The notes below the pieces were generated by a model. It ran no database searches and was not told the origin of the DNA. It saw only the letters and a program-made list of their open reading frames with translations. A program made the translations under genes and the position numbers. DNA of 5,961 nucleotides from UBA11136 sp964482135. GTDB lineage: Bacteria > Pseudomonadota > Alphaproteobacteria > UBA11136. Shown here piece by piece: positions 1-5,961 of this stretch (its first letter is position 1; each line of letters opens with the position of its first letter). The stretch is from contig CAYZWF010000064.1 in NCBI GenBank assembly GCA_964482135.1, positions 1 to 5,961 on the forward strand. Reading direction: 5' to 3'.

Positions 1-47
1 AGCCGAGGCCGCATGACCTCCGTTTTCCCCAAACGCCGGATTTTCAC
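1..47 (-). CDS. Possible 5' end of the gene downstream of rsmB (partial)
   Basis: On the minus strand a frame stays open from a GTG at 47-45 to the window edge (VKIRRLGKTEVMRPR). It contains an in-frame ATG at 14-12 preceded by GGAGG at 21-17. The SD-to-ATG gap is only 2 nt, which is short, and the GTG has only a purine-rich GGCGGAA ahead of it, so the true start is undecided. The frame begins about 25 nt after the rsmB stop codon, as expected for a co-transcribed gene. In many alphaproteobacteria rsmB is followed by a heparinase II/III-family gene and purH (general knowledge of gene order). Fifteen codons are too few to test that, so no function is assigned. Confidence 0.3.
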   Translation of the reverse strand, partial: MKIRRLGKTEVMRPR

Positions 48-51
48 TTCC

Positions 52-68
52 GCCCCCGGGGAGGGGGC
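52..68 (-). other. GC hairpin just after the rsmB stop codon
   Basis: GCCCCC (52-57) and GGGGGC (63-68) form a perfect 6-bp stem with a 5-nt loop. It starts 4 nt after the rsmB stop codon in the minus-strand transcript. No T-run follows in that direction (GGAAGTG comes next), so it is not a classic intrinsic terminator. It could protect the rsmB 3' end or modulate translation of the next gene, whose candidate GTG start lies 4 nt beyond it. Structure seen, role inferred. Confidence 0.35.
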
Positions 69-72
69 AATT

Positions 73-1437
73 TCAGATATAAGCCTTTTCAAAGCGGGCG
101 GCGAAAAAGCCGTCCATGCCGCCTTGCCCGGAGAGATGACAGGGCAGGGTCCGCAGATAGCCCTCCCCGGTGACGGCTTCCGACAGCCATCCGATCTCCG
201 CGGGCTCCACGGGCACGAGTTTTACTCCACTCGCACGTTTAAGAAATGCCGCCGCCCGTTGCGGTCCCTCTTGCGGCTCCAGCGAACAGGTGCAGAAGAC
301 CAGCCGCCCGCCGGGTTCCAGCATGTCCAGCGCCGCATCAAGCAGCCGGTCGGCCAGCGCCGCCAGCCGCTCCACGTCGTCGGGGGTTTTCAGCCGGGCC
401 ACGTCGGGATGGCGGCGCAGCCCCCCGGTGGCGCTACAGGGTGCATCGAGAAGAACAGCCCCGACCGGGGTTTGGGGGCGCCAGGTGACGGCATCGGCGC
501 AAATCATTTCGGCTTCGAGATGAAGCCGGGAAAGGTTTTCCTCAAGACGCGCCAGCCGTGGACGCGAGCGGTCGAGGGCCGTCACATGAGCCCCCGCCGC
601 CGCCAGTTGCAGGGTCTTGCCGCCGGGCGCGGCACAGAGGTCGAGCACGCGTCTGCCCGCCACATCCCCCAACAGGCGCACCGGCAGGGCGCTGGCCGCG
701 TCCTGGACCCACCATTTGCCCTCGGCGAATCCCTCCATCTTCGTGACCCGGGCGGTCTTGGCCAGGCGTACCGTGCCGGTGGCCAGTACCGTGCCGCCCA
801 GCTTCTCCGCCCAGGTTTCCGGGTCGCCGGTGACGGAAAGGTCCAGGGGCGGCTCGGCCATGTGGGCGGTTGCGATGGCTCTCGCCTGGTCCTCGCCATA
901 GGCCCCGGCCCAGCTCTTCCACAGCCAGTCGGGGGTGTTGAGGCGGGGTGCGTCCTGGGCCTTGATCAGCGCCGCGCCTTCGCGGGAAATCCGCCGCAAT
1001 ATGGCGTTAATGAGTTTAAGCTGGGCAGTGAATCCACGTGCGCGCGCCAGCTCCACAGAGGTATCCACGGCGGCATGGGGCGGTGTTTCGAGAAACAGGA
1101 GTTGGGCCGCGCCAAGGCGCAGAATATCGTGAACCGGCGTCGCCTTGTGGGGCAGGGGGCGTTCCAGACAATGGCCGATGATGGCATCCAGCTGGCCCAG
1201 CCGCCGCAGCACGGTGGCCACGAGCAAACGGACGAAGGCGCGGTCGCGGGGGTCAAGCCGGTCCAGGGTGTTTCCTGCCGTTTCTCCACCAGATGCCAGC
1301 ACCTCGTCGAGCAGCCGCCCTTTCCTCAGCACGGCGGTGACCAGGTCGAGCGCCACACCGCGCGGCGAGATATCTGCCGCAGAGAGGGGGGCCTTTGAAC
1401 GATTCCGTGATTTTTCCGGTTTTTTGGGTGTTGCCAT
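73..1437 (-). CDS. rsmB: RsmB-family 16S rRNA (cytosine-C5)-methyltransferase
   Basis: A cytoplasmic SAM-dependent RNA methyltransferase of the RsmB/NOP family. E. coli RsmB makes m5C967 in 16S rRNA. The 454 aa are close to the usual length (about 430-460). After a basic tail (1-22) comes a NusB-like RNA-binding domain (about 24-155, with LDRLDPRDRAFVRLLV and LKLINAILRRI). The Rossmann catalytic domain follows: SAM-binding motif VLDLCAAPGGKT (264-275), acidic D289, motif IV LLDAPCSATGGLRRHPD (329-345) carrying the product-release Cys334, and motif VI FCTCSLEPQEG (381-391) carrying the nucleophile Cys384. The C-terminal GMDGFFAARF is typical of the family. Both catalytic cysteines are intact. 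No clear Shine-Dalgarno precedes the ATG at 1437, so the start is the longest reasonable choice; a shorter start near the NusB domain is possible. The gene is divergent from the DUF1674 gene. Family certain; exact target base inferred by homology. Confidence 0.9.
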   Translation of the reverse strand: MATPKKPEKSRNRSKAPLSAADISPRGVALDLVTAVLRKGRLLDEVLASGGETAGNTLDRLDPRDRAFVRLLVATVLRRLGQLDAIIGHCLERPLPHKATPVHDILRLGAAQLLFLETPPHAAVDTSVELARARGFTAQLKLINAILRRISREGAALIKAQDAPRLNTPDWLWKSWAGAYGEDQARAIATAHMAEPPLDLSVTGDPETWAEKLGGTVLATGTVRLAKTARVTKMEGFAEGKWWVQDAASALPVRLLGDVAGRRVLDLCAAPGGKTLQLAAAGAHVTALDRSRPRLARLEENLSRLHLEAEMICADAVTWRPQTPVGAVLLDAPCSATGGLRRHPDVARLKTPDDVERLAALADRLLDAALDMLEPGGRLVFCTCSLEPQEGPQRAAAFLKRASGVKLVPVEPAEIGWLSEAVTGEGYLRTLPCHLSGQGGMDGFFAARFEKAYI

Positions 1438-1470
1438 GGAAATGCTTTAATCTTGCCGGGTTTCAGTTGG

Positions 1471-1486
1471 CCGGAGTGTGCTCCGG
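1471..1486. repeat. Perfect hairpin/palindrome in the rsmB-DUF1674 divergent gap
   Basis: CCGGAG (1471-1476) and CTCCGG (1481-1486) are perfect inverted arms around TGTG. The site lies in the 104-bp gap between two divergent start codons. On the plus strand it overlaps a weak promoter-like pair, TTGGCC (1467-1472) and TAGGCT (1490-1495) with a 17-bp spacer. It could be an operator or an RNA hairpin in either leader. There is no T-run on either side, so a terminator is unlikely. Dyad seen, function inferred. Confidence 0.4.
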
Positions 1487-1541
1487 GGATAGGCTGGAGA
1501 ACAAGGGTTCATTGCGAAACACGAAGGAGAGGCAGCAAAAC

Positions 1542-1808
1542 ATGGCCGCGAAACGGAAGAACGGCGATTCTCCGGAAAGGGTGGAAAAGGCATCCCCCCG
1601 TTACCGCGAACACAGAATCCTTTCCCGCAAACATGCCGAATCGGGGAAGGCCGCGAAGGCGGCCGCCCCGCCACCAGGAAAACCACCTGGAAAAAAGAAG
1701 CAAAAAGACATCCCGCTCACCAAAACCACTGAGACCGGCGGCCCCGACGGCCCCGAACCCACCCGCTACGGCGATTGGGAGCGCAAGGGCCGCTGCGTGG
1801 ATTTTTAG
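1542..1808 (+). CDS. DUF1674/SDHAF4-like succinate dehydrogenase assembly factor
   Basis: A small 88-aa protein. The last 19 residues, GPEPTRYGDWERKGRCVDF (70-88), are the conserved C-terminal signature of DUF1674, the family of mitochondrial SDHAF4 (yeast Sdh8). In mitochondria that factor binds the flavinated SdhA subunit and helps assemble succinate dehydrogenase (complex II). The first 60 or so residues are Lys/Arg/Pro-rich, low in complexity and probably disordered, as usual for the family. No signal peptide or membrane segment is seen, so the protein should be cytoplasmic. The start is set by AAGGAGAGG at about 1524-1532, well placed before the ATG at 1542; the open frame extends upstream but without a comparable ribosome site. 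No sdh genes are in the window. It is divergent from rsmB. Family assignment is strong; the role in this bacterium is by homology. Confidence 0.85.
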   Translation: MAAKRKNGDSPERVEKASPRYREHRILSRKHAESGKAAKAAAPPPGKPPGKKKQKDIPLTKTTETGGPDGPEPTRYGDWERKGRCVDF

Positions 1809-1880
1809 GCCGCCACCGCGTTGTGAATGCTACCGTTACGTTTTCAGCGCAGTTGCCCTGCCATGGCCCCCCTTTTGTTC

Positions 1881-1909
1881 TTGAAAAGTTCTATTATCGT
1901 TCCTATCCT
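1881..1909 (+). promoter_or_regulatory. Candidate sigma70 promoter for the nuclease (and cytochrome) genes
   Basis: TTGAAA (1881-1886, 5/6 match to TTGACA) is followed after exactly 17 bp by TATCCT (1904-1909, 4/6 match to TATAAT). Transcription would start near 1916 and give a leader of about 70 nt before the nuclease start. It lies in the 175-bp gap after the DUF1674 gene, where I see no other gene. A weak 5-bp stem (CCCGC 1939-1943, GCGGG 1957-1961) falls in the leader. Pattern match only. Confidence 0.4.
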
Positions 1910-1983
1910 ATTGGGGGAATGGTGTAACCCGTCATACGCCCGCACACAGTTTTCGCGCGGGGCCTATGGCATGATGACGTCCG

Positions 1984-2448
1984 GTGATGATGCGAATTGC
2001 GGAATCGGGATTCCTGTTTTTTATTTGCGCCCTGTTGTTGGCGGCGTTTCTTATGCGCCAGTCCATGGCGGCGCGCGATACGGTTGCCGGTCCGGTGCCG
2101 GCCCAGGTGGTGGAGGTTTCCGACGGCGATACCCTGCGTGTGCGCGCCCGTATCTGGCTCGACCAGGATCTGCTGATCTGGGTCCGTCTCGATGGTGTAA
2201 ACACCCCGGAAATCAGAGGTAAGTGCGCGCAAGAAAAAGAAATGGCCGCGCGCGCCCTGGCGCTGGTGAGCGCCGCCGTGGAAGACGGCCGGGTGTTATT
2301 GCACAATATCCACTATGGAAAATATGCCGGCCGCGTTCTCGCCCGGGTCGAAACTTCCCACGGCGAAGACCTCAACACTCTCCTGTTGGAGGCCGGTCTG
2401 GCCCGCGCCTATGACGGCGGCGAACGCCGGTCCTGGTGCCCTTCGTAA
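1984..2448 (+). CDS. Exported thermonuclease-family (SNase-like) nuclease
   Basis: A 154-aa protein with an N-terminal hydrophobic segment (about 10-24, GFLFFICALLLAAFLM) and a possible signal-peptidase site after SMAA (27-30). It is probably secreted to the periplasm or membrane-anchored. The rest is one staphylococcal-nuclease (OB-fold) domain. VSDGDT (45-50) supplies the Ca-binding Asp (D49, equivalent to D21 of S. aureus nuclease). VRLDGVNTPE (67-76) supplies R68 (R35), T74 (T41) and E76 (E43). YGKYAGRVLA (111-120) supplies R117 (R87). DLNTLLLEAGLARAYDGG (129-146) is the usual C-terminal helix region. The residue aligning with the second Ca ligand, D40, is Asn73. Starts GTG 1984, ATG 1987 and ATG 1990 are adjacent; a stop at 1975-1977 excludes longer forms, and no strong Shine-Dalgarno decides between them. 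The expected activity is Ca-dependent cleavage of DNA/RNA, inferred from family. The cytochrome gene follows on the same strand after 96 nt. Confidence 0.82.
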   Translation: MMMRIAESGFLFFICALLLAAFLMRQSMAARDTVAGPVPAQVVEVSDGDTLRVRARIWLDQDLLIWVRLDGVNTPEIRGKCAQEKEMAARALALVSAAVEDGRVLLHNIHYGKYAGRVLARVETSHGEDLNTLLLEAGLARAYDGGERRSWCPS

Positions 2449-2510
2449 CGGAACACCCGCCATGTTCCCCCGACCCTGAGCATTAGACCACGCGGGCCGC
2501 ACGGTTTATT

Positions 2511-2532
2511 CTCACCGGCAGAGCCGGGGGAG
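2511..2532 (+). other. Hairpin just upstream of the cytochrome ribosome site
   Basis: CCGGC (2515-2519), loop AGA, then GCCGG (2523-2527) makes a tight 5-bp stem. With an internal loop it can be lengthened by CTC (2511-2513) and GAG (2530-2532). It ends 1-2 nt before the cytochrome Shine-Dalgarno (GGGAGGA, 2534-2540). No T-run follows. It may affect translation of the cytochrome or stabilise the 3' part of a shared transcript; no regulatory family is recognised. Confidence 0.25.
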
Positions 2533-2544
2533 CGGGAGGAGACG

Positions 2545-3399
2545 ATGGCGGCAAGGGCCCATGCTGAAAACCGCGCCGGAAATCGCACCAGAGGCGGTCG
2601 CGCCCCTTTCCTGCGCCTCCTTTTTTCCTGTGTTGTTCTTTGGGCCGTTCTTCTGATTGCGCCCACCGCCCTGGCCGGCGGCGGCGCGGCGGAACAGGGG
2701 CGGGGCCTCTACTCCTTCAACTGCGCCCACTGTCACGGCGCGGCGCTGGAAGGAAAGCGAATTGATTCTGAAACCGCCATTCCGGCCCTGGTGCCGACGC
2801 CGGACATGCCGGGCCAGGTGTGGCATTTCTCCGACCCGCAGATTTTCGGCATCGTCAAAAAGGGCAGCCATACCCTCGAGGCCCCCGCCGAGACCGAAAC
2901 CATGCCGGTTTTCGGGGACCGTCTCTCGGACCAGCAGATTTATCAAATCATTGCTTTCGTGAAAAACCGCTGGCCGCAAAACATTCGTGAAAGCCAGCAA
3001 GAGGTTTCCCGGATGATGGCGCGGACCTCCGGCCGCAATAACAACGAAAGAGGAGCAGAGATTTTCGCCCGCCGCTGCGCCATCTGTCACGGCCACGATC
3101 TGGAAGGGAAAACCCATAAGGCGAAGCTGGGCGGAGAAGAAACACTCGTGCGCATCCCCTCTCTCGCCACGCCGAATTGGTTATGGAAATCGCTGGAAAA
3201 GCGGGTGTTCCGGATCATCAAATTCGGCGAGAAAGCCCACCCCTCACCGTCGTCACCCTTCTTCATGCCGTCCTTCAAACAGGTGTTGAGCGACCGGGAA
3301 ATCAGGACGGTGCTGTCCTACCTGAAAGGCGTATGGAGACAGCAAACGAAAAAACCCGGGGCGGAAAATAAGGCGTCGCCGCCGGACGCCGCTCCTTAA
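2545..3399 (+). CDS. Exported diheme cytochrome c (two tandem class-I-like domains)
   Basis: A 284-aa exported electron carrier. The N-terminus has an Arg-rich n-region, a hydrophobic core (22-40) and a plausible cleavage site after TALA (44), so the haems would be attached in the periplasm. Domain 1 (about 48-145) has the haem motif CAHCH (60-64) and a likely axial Met120 in TMPVF before LSDQQIYQIIAFVKNRWP. Domain 2 (about 167-265) has CAICH (178-182) and likely ligand Met241 in FFMPSF before LSDREIRTVLSYLKGVW. The two halves share the layout RG..(I/L)..F..CA.CHG..LEGK, indicating internal duplication. The tail (266-284) is polar and probably disordered. The start is well supported by GGGAGGA (2534-2540) four nt before the ATG. 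Its redox partner cannot be told from sequence; possibilities include a periplasmic dehydrogenase or a terminal oxidase. The stop codon lies 37 bp from the convergent acs stop. Diheme assignment is firm, physiological role unknown. Confidence 0.88.
   Translation: MAARAHAENRAGNRTRGGRAPFLRLLFSCVVLWAVLLIAPTALAGGGAAEQGRGLYSFNCAHCHGAALEGKRIDSETAIPALVPTPDMPGQVWHFSDPQIFGIVKKGSHTLEAPAETETMPVFGDRLSDQQIYQIIAFVKNRWPQNIRESQQEVSRMMARTSGRNNNERGAEIFARRCAICHGHDLEGKTHKAKLGGEETLVRIPSLATPNWLWKSLEKRVFRIIKFGEKAHPSPSSPFFMPSFKQVLSDREIRTVLSYLKGVWRQQTKKPGAENKASPPDAAP
3365..3390 (-). terminator. Candidate intrinsic terminator for acs
   Basis: Read on the minus strand, GGCGTC (3390-3385), a 7-nt loop and GACGCC (3377-3372) form a 6-bp GC-rich stem followed directly by TTATTTT (3371-3365). 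It lies about 47 nt past the acs stop codon and inside the last codons of the convergent cytochrome gene. On the plus strand no T-run follows, so it would act only for acs. Two further T-runs (3419-3413 and 3402-3398) lie between the acs stop and the hairpin. Structure seen, activity inferred. Confidence 0.45.
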
Positions 3400-3423
3400 A
3401 AACCGGCCCCTTAAAAAAACCGG
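3394..3423. repeat. 15-bp imperfect tandem repeat between convergent genes
   Basis: CCTTAAAAACCGGCC (3394-3408) is followed at once by CCTTAAAAAAACCGG (3409-3423). The two copies differ at two positions. The first copy contains the cytochrome TAA stop codon (3397-3399); the second fills most of the gap to acs. It looks like a local duplication and gives the minus strand two T-rich stretches downstream of acs. Confidence 0.5.
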
Positions 3424-3436
3424 AAAGACACGCCCC

Positions 3437-5377
<1,941 letters not shown>

Positions 5378-5463
5378 GGTGTAGACCCCTCCTAAAATTC
5401 CCTACGTCATCACAATCCGTTTCATCGCCCCGAATGGCGTGACGGACAAACCGGCAGCACAAG

Positions 5464-5494
5464 CCGGGACTTCGATTATCGTCGCAAAGTCCGG
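5464..5494. promoter_or_regulatory. Inverted repeat around the acs -10 box (operator candidate)
   Basis: CCGGGACTT (5464-5472) and AAGTCCGG (5487-5494) are inverted copies apart from one extra G in the left arm. They are separated by 14 bp that include the acs -10 hexamer (5475-5480). Because the predicted start site is near 5468, most of the repeat lies in promoter DNA rather than RNA. That favours a protein-binding operator over an RNA hairpin. The regulator is not identifiable from the site. Confidence 0.4.
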
Positions 5495-5504
5495 CCCGTG
5501 ACAA
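5475..5504 (-). promoter_or_regulatory. Sigma70-type promoter of acs
   Basis: On the minus strand TTGTCA (5504-5499, 5/6 match to TTGACA), an 18-bp spacer and GATAAT (5480-5475, 5/6 match to TATAAT) form the best promoter match in the window. Initiation near 5468 gives an acs leader of about 90 nt ending in the strong ribosome site at 5393-5386. Confidence 0.6.
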
Positions 5505-5660
5505 GCGATGCATATTCACGGCTTTCGGCGTGCTAAAAACCAGCAAAATTTAATATTACGTTAGCGAAATTTTCATAATTTCAGCCCCATTGTCAGGACA
5601 ATAAGAATTATTCAAAAAAAACTCTATGCCGGTCACAAGCGGCATGCGAAGGAGTTGTTT

Positions 5661-5684
5661 TTGATCCGCGGAATGAACATGTAG
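5661..5684 (+). CDS. Possible 7-codon leader ORF upstream of the PAS gene
   Basis: GAAGGAG (5648-5654) is a strong Shine-Dalgarno-like sequence with no long frame after it. Six nt later TTG-ATC-CGC-GGA-ATG-AAC-ATG-TAG could encode MIRGMNM. Its stop codon coincides with the first arm of the hairpin at 5682-5699, a layout reminiscent of leader-peptide control. The start codon is a weak one and the peptide has no recognisable run of a single amino acid, so this may be chance. Confidence 0.2.
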   Translation: MIRGMNM

Positions 5685-5703
5685 AAGGATGCGCTTCTAT
5701 TTT
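5682..5703 (+). terminator. Terminator- or attenuator-like hairpin in the PAS gene leader
   Basis: TAGAAG (5682-5687) and CTTCTA (5694-5699) form a perfect 6-bp stem with a GATGCG loop, followed directly by TTTT (5700-5703). The stem is only one-third GC and the T-run is short, so termination would be weak or conditional. It lies 85 nt before the PAS gene start. No upstream plus-strand gene nearby needs a terminator, which is why attenuation is considered. Confidence 0.3.
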
Positions 5704-5750
5704 AACGATAACCGCCGCCAGAAAACGGCACCGATACGGGAATCGACCAC

Positions 5751-5765
5751 CGGGCCTTCGGCCCG
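5751..5765 (+). other. GC hairpin close to the PAS gene ribosome site
   Basis: CGGGCC (5751-5756), loop TTC, GGCCCG (5760-5765) is a perfect 6-bp all-GC stem. It ends 12 nt before the GAGGGA ribosome site (5778-5783) and 23 nt before the ATG. No T-run follows, so it is not an intrinsic terminator. It may set mRNA stability or translation of the PAS gene. Confidence 0.35.
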
Positions 5766-5788
5766 TCATCAACGAAAGAGGGAAAAAG

Positions 5789-5961
5789 ATGGGACTTTTT
5801 GCAATTGAAACCGGGGACAGCATGGGCGGCATCGCCGGCAGTGATATCTCCGCCGGAAACATGCGACAGATGCTGGAGCTGCTGCCGATCAACGTCATGC
5901 TCTGTGACCCCGAGACCTTCGTTGTCACCTATGCCAACCAGACCAGCAAGGATACGCTCAA
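5789..5961 (+). CDS. PAS-domain sensor / chemotaxis-type protein, N-terminal part
   Basis: Only the first 57 codons lie in the window, and the frame is open to the edge. The start ATG has the ribosome site GAGGGA (5778-5783) 5 nt upstream. Residues 1-24 form a polar, Gly/Ser-containing leader with no signal peptide or membrane segment. Residues 25-57 begin with MRQMLELLPINVMLCDPETF and continue VVTYANQTSKDTL. This is the usual opening of a PAS domain (hydrophobic strand, D-x-x-x-F, Y-x-N) seen in many soluble methyl-accepting chemotaxis proteins and sensor kinases of alphaproteobacteria. The PAS domain would sense a ligand or redox state in the cytoplasm. Whether the output is an MCP signalling domain, a histidine kinase or a cyclase cannot be seen. 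PAS identity is fairly sure; the chemotaxis role is an inference. Confidence 0.7.
   Translation, partial: MGLFAIETGDSMGGIAGSDISAGNMRQMLELLPINVMLCDPETFVVTYANQTSKDTL

Larger units (their letters stand above)
5378..5788. other. 411-bp divergent intergenic region between acs and the PAS gene
   Basis: No convincing protein gene is seen here. The acs-proximal part carries the acs leader and promoter. The stretch from about 5532 to 5635 is clearly AT-rich compared with the GC-rich surroundings, as expected for promoter DNA. It includes a weak plus-strand pair TTAATA (5550-5555) and CATAAT (5574-5579) with an 18-bp spacer, and a small dyad AATAA-GAA-TTATT (5600-5612). The PAS-proximal part holds a mini-ORF, a hairpin followed by four T, and a GC hairpin at 5751-5765. 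Confidence 0.6.

Noticed and set aside
13..1398. 461-codon plus-strand open frame running opposite almost all of rsmB
   Set aside because: Its translation is Gly/Arg/Pro/Gln-rich with no recognisable domain, and there is no good ribosome site. It is antisense to a gene with all RsmB motifs intact. Such frames are expected opposite GC-rich coding sequence.
1954..1992. Upstream ATG codons (1963-1976 area) as an alternative nuclease start
   Set aside because: They are in a different frame from the nuclease, and a TGA at 1975-1977 closes the nuclease frame upstream.
1827..2222. 131-codon plus-strand frame crossing the promoter gap and into the nuclease gene
   Set aside because: It overlaps the nuclease in another frame, has no Shine-Dalgarno, and its product has no domain. 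The nuclease frame has clear family motifs.
2512..3117. 201-codon minus-strand frame opposite the cytochrome gene
   Set aside because: Antisense to a gene with two haem-binding motifs, a signal peptide and a good ribosome site. Its own product is unrecognisable.
3394..3423. Short tandem repeat considered as a CRISPR or mobile-element footprint
   Set aside because: Only two directly abutting 15-bp units with no spacer, no transposase and no target-site duplication around a larger element. A local duplication is the simpler explanation.
5608..5928. 106-codon minus-strand frame across the PAS gene leader and start
   Set aside because: It runs opposite the PAS N-terminus, and its product resembles no family I recognise. 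The plus-strand frame has both a ribosome site and a PAS signature.

Overview
The window looks like ordinary chromosomal DNA from a GC-rich alphaproteobacterium. The best clue is the small protein at 1542-1808. Its C-terminus (GPEPTRYGDWERKGRCVDF) is the DUF1674/SDHAF4 signature seen in alphaproteobacteria and mitochondria. An RsmB-type rRNA methyltransferase beside it fits the same group. The opening of a PAS protein at the right end (LPINVMLCDPETF) resembles chemotaxis/PAS proteins of Rhodospirillales-like bacteria. No rRNA, tRNA, CRISPR array, insertion sequence or phage gene is visible.

Layout from left to right: (1) A possible start of a downstream gene on the minus strand lies at the left edge (1-47). 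(2) rsmB is on the minus strand (73-1437). (3) A 104-bp divergent gap containing a perfect 16-bp hairpin/palindrome separates rsmB from (4) the DUF1674/SDHAF4-like succinate dehydrogenase assembly protein on the plus strand (1542-1808). (5) A 175-bp gap with a sigma70-like promoter candidate precedes (6) an exported thermonuclease-family protein (1984-2448). After 96 bp comes (7) an exported diheme cytochrome c (2545-3399). (8) Convergent to it is acs, acetyl-CoA synthetase, on the minus strand (3437-5377). A candidate acs terminator overlaps the 3' end of the cytochrome gene. (9) A 411-bp non-coding, partly AT-rich divergent region (5378-5788) holds a good acs promoter with an inverted repeat around its -10 box. 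On the other strand it holds a mini-ORF plus hairpin. (10) The N-terminus of a PAS-domain sensor or chemotaxis protein (5789 onward) runs off the right edge.

Functionally this is a mix of housekeeping (rRNA m5C methylation, succinate dehydrogenase maturation, acetate activation) and envelope functions (a secreted or anchored nuclease and a periplasmic electron carrier). Only the nuclease and the cytochrome could plausibly share a transcript. The rest are separately promoted, divergent or convergent units. I found no convincing undescribed multi-gene system. The points most worth a second look are the dyad at the acs promoter, the leader mini-ORF/hairpin before the PAS gene, the Asp-to-Asn change in the nuclease calcium site, and the unassigned role of the duplicated-domain cytochrome.
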